A DNA stretch of 64,000 bases. It comes from Bryobacterales bacterium (GTDB lineage: Bacteria > Acidobacteriota > Terriglobia > Bryobacterales > Bryobacteraceae). The DNA lies in contig JADJOP010000015.1 in NCBI GenBank assembly GCA_016713735.1, positions 1-64,000 on the forward strand. The letters are read 5' to 3'. The notes under the pieces were generated by a model. It was given only the letters and a program-made list of their open reading frames with translations, ran no database searches and was not told the origin of the DNA. Shown in pieces: positions 50,772 through 59,140 of the stretch (its first letter is position 1; each line of letters begins with the position of its first letter). A program made the translations under genes and the position numbers.

Positions 50772-53700
50772 TTCCATACCTCATAAATTGCCGGATAGAC
50801 GACGAGTTCCAGGACGAACGACGTCACGATGCCGCCGATCATGGGCGCGGCGATGCGCTTCATGACGTCGGCGCCCGTGCCGGTGGACCACATGATCGGA
50901 GCCAGGCCGAGGAGCATTGTGGCCACCGTCATGAACTTGGGGCGGATGCGCTTCACAGCCCCATGCAGAATCGCTTCGCGCAGCGCCGCGAGGCTTGTCA
51001 GACGCCCCGCCCGCTTCGCATCGTTGTAAGCGATGTCGAGATAGAGCAGCATGAACACGCCGGTCTCCGCATCCACGCCGAGCAGTGCGATGAGCCCCAC
51101 CCACACGCCGATGCTCATGTTGTAGTCGAGCGCGTAGAGCAGCCAGATGGCGCCGATAGCGGAGAAGGGAACAGCGAGCAGGATGATGCCCGTCTTGGTG
51201 AACGAACGCGTGTTCAGATAAAGCAACAGCACGATGAGGAACAGCGTGAGCGGCAAAACCACCTTCAACTTTTCGCGCACGCGGGCGAGGGATTCATACT
51301 GGCCGCTCCATTGCAGTGAGTAGCCGGGCGGCAGGCTCAGGCCGGCGGCGACGGCGCGCTTGGCGTCGTCCACATAGCCGCCGATGTCGCGGCCGGCGAC
51401 ATCGAGGAACACGTAGCCGCTGAGCATGCCGTTTTCGTCGCGCAGCATCGACGGACCGCTGCGCAGCCGGATGTCGGCCAACTGGGCGACGGGAATCTGC
51501 GCGCGGCCATTCATGGCGGGAACCAGAACGCGGCCGAGGCTGGCTGTGTCGGAACGGAAGTCGCGGTGATAGCGCACGTTCACGGTGTAGCGCTCGCGGC
51601 CTTCGATGGTGGTCGTCACCGCGTCGCCGCCGATGGCCGACATCACCACCATCTGCGCGTCCTCGATGGAGAGGCCGTAACGGGCGAGGTTCTCGCGCTT
51701 CCAGTCGAGATCGAGAAAATAGCCGCCCGCGGTGCGCTCGGCAAAGACGCTGCGCGTGCCGCGCACGGTGCGCAGCGTGTCCTCCAGCTGCACGCCGATG
51801 GCGTCGATGCGGCTTGTATCCGCGCCGAAAATTTTGATGCCGACCGGCGTGCGGATGCCGGTGGTGAGCATGTCGATGCGGTTCTTGATGGGCATTGTCC
51901 AGGCGTTCGAGGTGCCGGGGATCTGCAGCGCCTGGTTCATCTCTTCCACCAGTTGCTCGGTGGAGATGTGGTCGGGCGTGATGTGGCGCAGCGCCGGCTT
52001 CAGCCACTCCGGGGCGCGCTCGCTCCACCAGGTAGGGTGTTTGCGCCACTGCTCGTGCGGCTTGAGCAGGATGACGGTTTCCATCATCGAAAACGGCGCC
52101 GGATCGGTGGGCGTCTCGGCGCGGCCTGCCTTGCCGAGCACGCTGGCCACTTCGGGGAACTGCACCAGGATGCGGTCCTGCACCTGCAACAGGCGCTGCG
52201 CCTCGGCCACGGAGATGCCGGGCAGGGTGGTCGGCATGTAGAGCAGCGAGCCTTCATCGAGCGGCGGCATAAATTCGGAGCCAAGACTCTGAAACACGGG
52301 AACGGTGACCGCAACCAGCGCGAGTGCGCAGGCGATGACGCCCCACTTCCAGCGCAAAGCCAGGGCGCACACGGGCTCATAGAGGCGGATGAGGATGCGC
52401 GATACGGGGTGGCGCTCTTCGGAGTGGATCTTGCCCACGAGCACAGCCGAGGCGAGGCGGGCCAGCCAGCGCGGGCGGAAGTCGAAGTTGCGCAGGTGGG
52501 TGAAGGTGAGCCGCATGGCCGGGTCGAGCGTGATGGCGAGCACGGCGGCGACGATCATGGCGAAGTTCTTGGTGTAGGCGAGCGGTTTGAAGAGGCGGCC
52601 CTCCTGCGCTTCGAGCGTGAGCACGGGGAGGAACGATACGGCGATGACGAGCAGCGCGAAGAAACTCGGCCCGCCCACCTCTTTCACGGCGGAGATGACC
52701 ACGTCGCGGTAGTCGGCCTTGCGGCCTTCGCGCTCCCACTCCTCGAGCTTCTTGTGAGTCTGCTCCACCACCACGATGGCCGCGTCCACCATCGCGCCGA
52801 TGGCAATGGCGATGCCGCCGAGCGACATGATGTTCGAAGTGATGCCCATGCCATACATCGGGATGAACGAAATGAGAATGGCGATGGGAATGGTGAGGAT
52901 GGGGATGAGGGCGCTGGGCACATGCCACAGGAAGAGGAGGATAACGAGCGAGACGACGATCAGCTCTTCGGTCAGTGTTCGCTTCAGGGTGTCGATGGAA
53001 CGGGTGATGAGGTCAGAACGGTCGTAGGCGGTGACGACTTTCACGCCCTTGGGCAGGCCGGGTTCGATTTCGCGCAGCTTTGCCTTGACGCGCTCAATCA
53101 CATCGAGCGCGTTCTCGCCTTGCCTCATGACGACGATGCCGCTCACCACGTCGCCCGTGCCGTTCCAATCGGCCACGCCGCGCCGGATGTCGGGGCCCAG
53201 CGTCACCGTGCCGACGTCGCCCACGCGCACGGGAACCCCGGATTCATTGGCCGCCAGCACGATCTGTTCAATGTCGGCGCTAGAGCGCACATAGCCGCGG
53301 CCGCGCACCATGTACTCGGCGCCGGAGAACTCGACGAGCCGTCCGCCGACGTCGTTGTTGCCTGCGCGTACAGCGTCGGCCACCTTGCCGATGGGGATGT
53401 TGAGCGCCTGGAGCCGGTTGGGATCGACGTTCACCTGATACTGGCGCACGAAGCCGCCGAGCGGCGCCACTTCGGCCACGCCGGGCACGGCTTTGAGATG
53501 GTAGCGGAGATACCAGTCCTGCACGCTGCGCAACTCAGCAAGCGAGTGGCTGCCGCTTTCATCGAGGAGCACGTATTGAAACACCCAGCCGAGGCCGGTG
53601 GCATCGGGGCCGATCTCGGTGTTCACTCCCTGCGGCAATTTGGGCAGCACAGCCGAGAGGAACTCCATTGTGCGTGAGCGCGCCCAGTAGATATCGGTGC

Positions 53701-53995
53701 CCTCCTCGAAGATCACGTAGACGTAGGAGAAGCCGAAGTCAGAGAACCCGCGCACGTCCTTCACGCGCGGCGCGCCGAGCATAGCCGTGACGATGGGATA
53801 GGTGACCTGGTCTTCGAGGATGTCGGGGCTGCGGTCCCAGCGCGAGTAGATGATCACCTGCGTGTCGCTGAGGTCGGGAATGGCATCGAGCGGCACGCGG
53901 TGCATGGACCACCAGCCGGCCAGCGCCAGCGCGCCGGTGAAGAGGAAGACGAGCAGCCGGTTGTGTGCGGAGAACTCGATGATGCGGTCAATCAT
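50732..53995 (-). CDS. cusA: HME-family RND copper/silver efflux pump
   Basis: 1087 residues, full length. Proton-relay and architecture motifs of the heavy-metal RND pumps are present: VPLDAIPDLSDTQVIIYSRW at the N-terminus, the GGIAIAIGAMVDAAIVVVEQ helix 4 and the YMPTTLPGISVAEA docking loop. Methionines expected for Cu(I)/Ag(I) pumps are seen in PFSMMETVILL and NRIDMLTTGIRTPVGIKIFG, matching CusA rather than the zinc pump CzcA. It exports monovalent copper or silver from the periplasm through CusBC. It overlaps cusB by 8 bases. Confidence 0.92.
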   Translation of the reverse strand: MIDRIIEFSAHNRLLVFLFTGALALAGWWSMHRVPLDAIPDLSDTQVIIYSRWDRSPDILEDQVTYPIVTAMLGAPRVKDVRGFSDFGFSYVYVIFEEGTDIYWARSRTMEFLSAVLPKLPQGVNTEIGPDATGLGWVFQYVLLDESGSHSLAELRSVQDWYLRYHLKAVPGVAEVAPLGGFVRQYQVNVDPNRLQALNIPIGKVADAVRAGNNDVGGRLVEFSGAEYMVRGRGYVRSSADIEQIVLAANESGVPVRVGDVGTVTLGPDIRRGVADWNGTGDVVSGIVVMRQGENALDVIERVKAKLREIEPGLPKGVKVVTAYDRSDLITRSIDTLKRTLTEELIVVSLVILLFLWHVPSALIPILTIPIAILISFIPMYGMGITSNIMSLGGIAIAIGAMVDAAIVVVEQTHKKLEEWEREGRKADYRDVVISAVKEVGGPSFFALLVIAVSFLPVLTLEAQEGRLFKPLAYTKNFAMIVAAVLAITLDPAMRLTFTHLRNFDFRPRWLARLASAVLVGKIHSEERHPVSRILIRLYEPVCALALRWKWGVIACALALVAVTVPVFQSLGSEFMPPLDEGSLLYMPTTLPGISVAEAQRLLQVQDRILVQFPEVASVLGKAGRAETPTDPAPFSMMETVILLKPHEQWRKHPTWWSERAPEWLKPALRHITPDHISTEQLVEEMNQALQIPGTSNAWTMPIKNRIDMLTTGIRTPVGIKIFGADTSRIDAIGVQLEDTLRTVRGTRSVFAERTAGGYFLDLDWKRENLARYGLSIEDAQMVVMSAIGGDAVTTTIEGRERYTVNVRYHRDFRSDTASLGRVLVPAMNGRAQIPVAQLADIRLRSGPSMLRDENGMLSGYVFLDVAGRDIGGYVDDAKRAVAAGLSLPPGYSLQWSGQYESLARVREKLKVVLPLTLFLIVLLLYLNTRSFTKTGIILLAVPFSAIGAIWLLYALDYNMSIGVWVGLIALLGVDAETGVFMLLYLDIAYNDAKRAGRLTSLAALREAILHGAVKRIRPKFMTVATMLLGLAPIMWSTGTGADVMKRIAAPMIGGIVTSFVLELVVYPAIYEVWKWHFDLKRELSRA

Positions 53996-55385
53996 GGCGG
54001 TGCTCCGCCGGTGGGGGAGTCGCGTCGCGCTGCGCGCCTGATTTCAACTGGCTCTCGGAGTCGATGAGGAAGTTGCCGCTGACGACGATACGGTCGCCCG
54101 CGCGCAGCCCCTTCACAATGGCGATGCGGTCGCCCGAGGTCTCGCTCGTTTCCACCTCGCGCGGTTCAAAGTAGCCCTCGCCGCGGTCGATGAACACGCG
54201 CTTGCGCAGGCCGGAGTCGAGCACGGCGCTGGCGGGCACCATCAACTGCTTAGGCCGCGCCAGGCGGAACTCCACGTCGACGAACATGTCGGGCTTGAGC
54301 GCGAGGCCGGGGTTGTCCAGTTCGAGGCGCACCTTCACCGTGCGTGTCATGGGGTCGACCTCGGGTTGCACGAAGGTCACCCGGGCCTGCATCGGACGGC
54401 CCTGTGTGTAACTGCTGGTGACCATGCCGGTCATGCCCGGCCGGATCTCCGACGCCTCGTACTCATAGAGGTCGGCGATGACCCAGACGCGCGAGTAATC
54501 GACGATGGTGTAGAGCTCCATGTCCGGCTTGGCCATCTGGTGGGGAAAGGCATTGCGCACCGTGATCAGCCCGGCGTGGGGCGAATAAAACGGGATCTCG
54601 CGCACGGGCTTGCGTGATTGCTCCAGTTCGCTGATTTGTTGCGGCGTCAGCTCCCATTGCTCCAGGCGATGGCGCGCGGCGGCGACGAGCGAGTCCATCT
54701 GCCGCCGGTCCTCTTCGCGCGAACTGCGCTGCATGGTTTCCCGTGCGCGCAGGGCGAGCAGAAATTCCTGCTGGCTGGCGAAGAGTTCGGGGCTGTAGAG
54801 AGTGAAGAGGCGCTCGCCGTGCTTCACCGGGCGGCCGACGTAATCGGCGTGCACGGTTTCGATCCAGCCCTCCGTGCGCGAGTGGACGTGATGAACGCGG
54901 CGCTCATCGATGGTCACTTTGCCGACGGCGCGCAAAGTGCGCGAGCCGGAGGCGATCTCCGCCACGCCCGTCTTCACGCCGATCAACTGCTGCTTCTCCG
55001 TGGAAATCTGGATGGTGCCGGGTGAGAACGACGCCGGATCGTTCTCATACATCGGCACCAGGTCATCGCCCGTCTCCGGGTTCAGGCCCGGGTTGTTGGA
55101 GCGATACGCCGGCTGCTGCGGATCGTAGTAATAGAGCACCTTGCGGTTGTCCGGCTGCCGCGCCTGCTTCGCCGCGGCGTCGTCTTCGTAGACCGGAACA
55201 AGCGCCATGTTGCAGTCCGGCGCAATGCCCGGCTTGTCGGACTTGTACCAGGGGTGCATCGGGTCGATGTAATGCAGCACCTTGCGCTGCGGGGCCTGGG
55301 AAACCGGCGCGCTGCGCCGTGACGCAAACCAGCCGCCTGCAAACGCCGCCGCCGTGAGTGTGATCGCCGCCAGTGCGCGCTTCAT
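53988..55385 (-). CDS. cusB: Copper/silver efflux membrane-fusion protein with two heavy-metal-binding domains
   Basis: 465 residues from ATG 55385, which overlaps the cusC stop by 4 bases. A membrane anchor (1-22) is followed by two tandem heavy-metal-binding domains: residues 36-67 (LHYIDPMHPWYKSDKPGIAP) and 83-115 (LYYYDPQQPAYRSNNPGLNP). In the first the usual Cys pair is reduced to one Cys; in the second none is left, so metal affinity may differ. Then come the hairpin and barrel domains (SPELFASQQEFLLALRAR; VPASAVLDSGLRKRVFID). It links CusA with CusC in the periplasm. Confidence 0.9.
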   Translation of the reverse strand: MKRALAAITLTAAAFAGGWFASRRSAPVSQAPQRKVLHYIDPMHPWYKSDKPGIAPDCNMALVPVYEDDAAAKQARQPDNRKVLYYYDPQQPAYRSNNPGLNPETGDDLVPMYENDPASFSPGTIQISTEKQQLIGVKTGVAEIASGSRTLRAVGKVTIDERRVHHVHSRTEGWIETVHADYVGRPVKHGERLFTLYSPELFASQQEFLLALRARETMQRSSREEDRRQMDSLVAAARHRLEQWELTPQQISELEQSRKPVREIPFYSPHAGLITVRNAFPHQMAKPDMELYTIVDYSRVWVIADLYEYEASEIRPGMTGMVTSSYTQGRPMQARVTFVQPEVDPMTRTVKVRLELDNPGLALKPDMFVDVEFRLARPKQLMVPASAVLDSGLRKRVFIDRGEGYFEPREVETSETSGDRIAIVKGLRAGDRIVVSGNFLIDSESQLKSGAQRDATPPPAEHRHD

Positions 55386-56638
55386 AGCCGCGCCCCCGTC
55401 AACTCTTCGAGCCGCGCCACGGCGAGCGAGTAGCTGAGCATCTCCTCGTAGTAGCTCATCTGGTAATCGAGTACGGTCTGGAAGTTCATCAGCACGCTGA
55501 GCAGGTCCACCGCGCCCGTTTCGTAGCTGGAGAGCGACGACTCCAGCGCCAGGCTGCCTTGCGGCACGATGCTCTCTTCGTAGAGGCGCATCAGCTTCTC
55601 CGCCGTCTGCGCCGTCAGGTACTCGTCCTGGATGCGGAAGGCCAGGCTCTGCGCATTGGCCGCGAGCATCTGCCGCGACTCGGCCAGCATTGCCGACGAC
55701 TCGGCCACCATGGGCCGCTGCTTGCGGAACCACGACGTGGGCAGCTTGAAGTCGACGCGGAACATGTACATGTCGGGCATCGCGCCCATGTTGTAGTAGC
55801 CGCCCGTCACCGAGTAATCCGGGTAGACGTCCTTGCGCGCGAGGTTGAGGGCGATCTGGTTGCGGGCGATCACCTTCTCATCGCGGCGCAGCATGGGGGA
55901 GCGCTCCTTGGCCAGCGCGAAGAGGTCTTCCAGCGAGCGCGCCAGCGGCTTCGGCCGTTCGGCGGCCACACGGCCCAGTTCGCTGCCCGGCTTGCGATTG
56001 AGCAGGCTCAGCATCTCGGCCGTGCGCGCGGCGCGCTCGCGCTGCAACTGCACGAGCTTCGTTTCGAGGATGGAAAGCTGCGTCTGCGACTTGAAGACAT
56101 CCTGCTGCGCGGCCTTGCCCGAGGCGTAGCGGATCTCCGTGATGCGCAGCAACCGCCGCAGCAACGACTCGTTGCGCCGCAGCACCTCTTCGGCCAACTC
56201 GGTGTAGCCGAGCCGGTGCCAGACTTGCTTCACGCGCGTCACAAGGCTCAACTGCGCCGCCTGGTACAACTCAAATTCAGCCTTGGCTTCGGATTCGGCC
56301 ACCTCGCCGCGCAGTTTGCGCTTGCCGGGAAAGGGGAACTCCTGCGTGAGCATGAAGCCGGCGTTGGCGATGGGTTCGGTGCCCATGCCCGCGCCGGGCC
56401 ACGGGCGGCCGCTCGAGTTCCAACCGGCGGAGAACATGGTCTCCGGCAGCGAGGAGGCTTGCGAGGGCCGCAGCCGCGCGGCTTCGTAGCGCTTCTGTGC
56501 GGCCGTCACCTCCGGGCTTTGTGTCAGCGCTTCACGGATCAGCTCTTCCAAGATCAACGGCGGGGCGGCTTTGCGCGGCGCGGGTTGCGCCTGGAGCAGG
56601 GCCGCACCAATAGCCAAAAGGCCAAGGGGTGCTTTCAT
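55382..56638 (-). CDS. cusC: Outer-membrane efflux protein (TolC/CusC family)
   Basis: 418 residues. A signal peptide (ends about residue 18-22) and two outer-membrane efflux-protein repeats rich in long amphipathic helices (PEVTAAQKRYEAARLRPSQA; LNLARKDVYPDYSVTGGYYN). It forms the exit duct of the pump. Residues PWPGAGMGTEP near the first strand region and FPFPGKRK are typical of the metal-pump subclass. First structural gene of the cus operon after the small Cys/His-rich protein. Confidence 0.88.
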   Translation of the reverse strand: MKAPLGLLAIGAALLQAQPAPRKAAPPLILEELIREALTQSPEVTAAQKRYEAARLRPSQASSLPETMFSAGWNSSGRPWPGAGMGTEPIANAGFMLTQEFPFPGKRKLRGEVAESEAKAEFELYQAAQLSLVTRVKQVWHRLGYTELAEEVLRRNESLLRRLLRITEIRYASGKAAQQDVFKSQTQLSILETKLVQLQRERAARTAEMLSLLNRKPGSELGRVAAERPKPLARSLEDLFALAKERSPMLRRDEKVIARNQIALNLARKDVYPDYSVTGGYYNMGAMPDMYMFRVDFKLPTSWFRKQRPMVAESSAMLAESRQMLAANAQSLAFRIQDEYLTAQTAEKLMRLYEESIVPQGSLALESSLSSYETGAVDLLSVLMNFQTVLDYQMSYYEEMLSYSLAVARLEELTGARL

Positions 56639-56694
56639 GACAATTCACTCTCAAATGCGGGCTTCGGGTTGAACGGCCGCGAATGGAGAAGTGA

Positions 56695-57045
56695 TCAGCA
56701 GCGGAGGGCGGTGAGAAGGGGTGGAGTGAAGGCGACGGACTGCGGCGTCTCCACCGGCGCAACGATTGCGGAGAAGGTCAGGAGAGCCGTTTCGGTCTGC
56801 GCAGGTTCGGCGATCACGTCGAGCGATTGCAGTTCCTGCTTGCTGTGTTCGACGGCCACCTGCACATCGGAACAACTGGAATTGTGCTGGTGCTGCTCAG
56901 ACTTTTTTGACGACGGGCAGCAGTCGTGGGCCGGGTCGCCCTTGGGCGGATCAAAGCATGCCTGGCACGGCCCGGCAACCACCGCTACGGCCAGCAACAA
57001 GGCACACAGAAGGCGCAGCGTCGCGGGGAGCGAAAAGGCCTTCAT
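56695..57045 (-). CDS. Small exported Cys/His-rich protein upstream of cusCBA
   Basis: 116 residues. A signal peptide of about 25 residues is followed by a short region packed with possible soft-metal ligands (CQACF, HDCCPSS, EQHQHNSSCSD), then a tail with few such residues. It starts 56 bases upstream of cusC on the same strand and is likely transcribed with it. A periplasmic copper/silver chaperone or sensor is a reasonable guess from composition and place; I do not recognise the family. Confidence 0.65.
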   Translation of the reverse strand: MKAFSLPATLRLLCALLLAVAVVAGPCQACFDPPKGDPAHDCCPSSKKSEQHQHNSSCSDVQVAVEHSKQELQSLDVIAEPAQTETALLTFSAIVAPVETPQSVAFTPPLLTALRC

Positions 57046-57057
57046 CCTTTGACCATA

Positions 57058-57993
57058 CTACCTGCCGCCGGGCGGACGCAAGCTTTGTGAAGCGAGCGCG
57101 GCGATCTTGCGGATTTCGGAAATGCCGCCGCAGTGGATGACGTCGGGCTGCACGATGGTTGCGCCGCCCGCATCGAGCAACTGCTTGAACTCGTAGCGCG
57201 ACACGAGGCCTTCGCCGCCCGCCACCGCCACGGGACTCTGCCGCGCGAGCGCGCCGAACGCTCCGGGCATCTCGCGCCACGTTGGTTCCTCGATGAACAG
57301 CGGCTTGTAGGGCGCGACGGCGCGCGCGAACTCCAGCGCTGAGCGGGCGCTGAAGGTCTCCCACAATTCGAGGCCGATGTCGAGCGTGGGCCCGCCGCCT
57401 TTGCGCACCGCCGCAACTTCGGCCGTGAGCCGCTCCAGGCGTTCGGCCTCGCTGCCGCCCTTGGGGAGCACCCACTTCACGCAGGTCCAGCCGGCGGCGC
57501 GCGTTTCGGCGGCCAGCTGCGCCAGGCGCTCGGGTGTGCGCGGTGTGAGTTCGTGGCTCCAATGGCTGTAGTAGGCGCGCAGCACGGGTGCGGTGGTGGC
57601 GCCCAGCAGCGACCACACGGGGCGCTCAAGCGCTTTGCCCGCGATGTCCCATAACGCGATGTCCACGGCGGCGAGCGCTGTCATGAGCACGGGGCCGTTG
57701 CGATAGCGCGAGAGCTGGTAGTAATTCCGGTTCCAATGCTCCTCAATGCCGGAGGCGTCCTTGCCCTTCAGGTACGGCGCGAACCACTGGATGGCCTGTT
57801 CGACGATTTCCACGCGGCCGCTGATGGAGCCCTCGCCCACGCCTGTGATGCCGGCGTCGGTTTCGATTTCGAGGAAGAGATAGTCGCGGCGGCCGATGGT
57901 GTGTTTGCGCGTCACCAGGCGCTGAATTGTCAACTTCGGCACCGCCGCGCGCAGCACGGGAAGCGACGCCAGCAGCAGTCCGCGACGCGTCAT
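57058..57993 (-). CDS. Enolase-superfamily protein (mandelate racemase/muconate lactonizing), C-terminally truncated
   Basis: 311 residues from ATG 57993, against 370-400 for the family. The capping domain (GITGVGEGSISGR) and the barrel are clear: ALAAVDIALWDIAGKALERP, CVKWVLP, the metal ligands Asp in LDIGLELWE, Glu in FIEEPTW and Glu in AGGEGLVS, then QPDVIHCGGISE. The reading frame stops right after, so the last strands and the C-terminal His/Glu and capping segment are absent. No continuation exists in other frames. The start overlaps the alcohol dehydrogenase stop (ATGA). Tat-like signal MTRRGLLLASLP. Probably inactive. Confidence 0.8.
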   Translation of the reverse strand: MTRRGLLLASLPVLRAAVPKLTIQRLVTRKHTIGRRDYLFLEIETDAGITGVGEGSISGRVEIVEQAIQWFAPYLKGKDASGIEEHWNRNYYQLSRYRNGPVLMTALAAVDIALWDIAGKALERPVWSLLGATTAPVLRAYYSHWSHELTPRTPERLAQLAAETRAAGWTCVKWVLPKGGSEAERLERLTAEVAAVRKGGGPTLDIGLELWETFSARSALEFARAVAPYKPLFIEEPTWREMPGAFGALARQSPVAVAGGEGLVSRYEFKQLLDAGGATIVQPDVIHCGGISEIRKIAALASQSLRPPGGR

Positions 57994-59093
57994 GGCACGA
58001 TCACCGCTTTGCCGGAGCGCCACTGCTTCACCGTCTCCAGCGCTTCGTTCACCTCGGCCAGCGCAAAGCGGTGCGTGATCTGCGCGGCGAACTTGTGCTT
58101 CCAGTCGGTCGCGTCGAGGAGCCGCAGCGCCATGTCCGTATGGCGCGGCTCAAAGCCCCAACTGCCGCGCACCTCGAGCTGTTTGCGCGTGATGGTGTGC
58201 GGGTTGAGCATGATGCTGCCCGCGTCAGCGTACTGGCCGAGGACGGCGAACTTGCCGCCATCGCGGCACAGCTCAAGGCCTTCGGGCACCGCCGACGGAT
58301 GGCCGACGCACTCAACCACCACGTCAGCGCCGTATGGTCCGACCTCGGCGAACACAGCGGCGCGGCGAGCTTCGGGCGTCGTGTGTTCCTCAATCGAAAT
58401 CGCGGCATGCGCACCGAAGGCAAGCGCGGCCTGCAGGCGATGCGCGGGACCGCCGGTGACCACCACCTTCTCCGCGCCCGCATGCAACGCCACGGCCAGC
58501 GCCGCCATGCCCACGGGTCCCGTGCCCTGCACCACCACCGTGTCGCCCGGCGTCACCGAACAACGCTCCAGCCCGTGCAACGCCGTGGTGAGCGCGCAGC
58601 CGGCGCCGATCACGGCCTCTGTCGGCAGCGTGTCCGGCAGGCGGAACAGCGACGAGCCGGCGCGCAGGTGGATGTATTGCGCATAGCCGCCGCGCAGGTG
58701 CGGCGCGTCGTTCACGTTGTAGGAGATGCCATAGGCTTTACGCGCCACGCAGCGCGTCGGCTGGCGCTTCTGCCGGCAGTAGTAGCATTCGCCGCACACG
58801 ATGGAGCTGGCCCAGGTGATGCGATCGCCAACGGCCAGCGTCACGCCGCGCCAGTCGCGCTCCACGCCAGCGCCAAGCTTCACGATGCGGCCCACGGTTT
58901 CATGGCCGAGGACGACGGGAATGGGGATGGGCAACTCGCCCTTCCAGAGGTGAACGTCGGTGCCGCAGATGCCGGCCATCTCGACGCGGACGATGGCCTC
59001 GCCCGGGCCGGGCTGGTCGGCGACGGGATAGGTGCGGATTTCGAGCGGCGCGTTGTAGGCGCACAGAACGGCGGCTTGTGAGGTGGTGGACAT
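57990..59093 (-). CDS. Zinc-dependent medium-chain alcohol dehydrogenase
   Basis: 367 residues. Catalytic zinc ligands GICGTDVHLW (Cys) and GHETVGRIVKLG (His-Glu); structural zinc loop of four cysteines in SIVCGECYYCRQKRQPTRC; Rossmann motif VVQGTGPVGMAALAVAL. It is closest in look to sorbitol/threonine-type dehydrogenases; the substrate may be a sugar alcohol or sugar acid, as suggested by the adjoining enolase-superfamily gene. It ends with an ATGA overlap to that gene and is monocistronic upstream. Confidence 0.9.
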   Translation of the reverse strand: MSTTSQAAVLCAYNAPLEIRTYPVADQPGPGEAIVRVEMAGICGTDVHLWKGELPIPIPVVLGHETVGRIVKLGAGVERDWRGVTLAVGDRITWASSIVCGECYYCRQKRQPTRCVARKAYGISYNVNDAPHLRGGYAQYIHLRAGSSLFRLPDTLPTEAVIGAGCALTTALHGLERCSVTPGDTVVVQGTGPVGMAALAVALHAGAEKVVVTGGPAHRLQAALAFGAHAAISIEEHTTPEARRAAVFAEVGPYGADVVVECVGHPSAVPEGLELCRDGGKFAVLGQYADAGSIMLNPHTITRKQLEVRGSWGFEPRHTDMALRLLDATDWKHKFAAQITHRFALAEVNEALETVKQWRSGKAVIVP

Positions 59094-59140
59094 GATGAAA
59101 GCGCTACGGGAGAGTGTAGCGAATGATGCGACCGGCCGGC

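Noticed and set aside
51566..53677. A 703-codon plus-strand open frame
   Set aside because: Antisense to cusA, rich in His, Asp and Gly with no fold; the minus-strand gene is certain.
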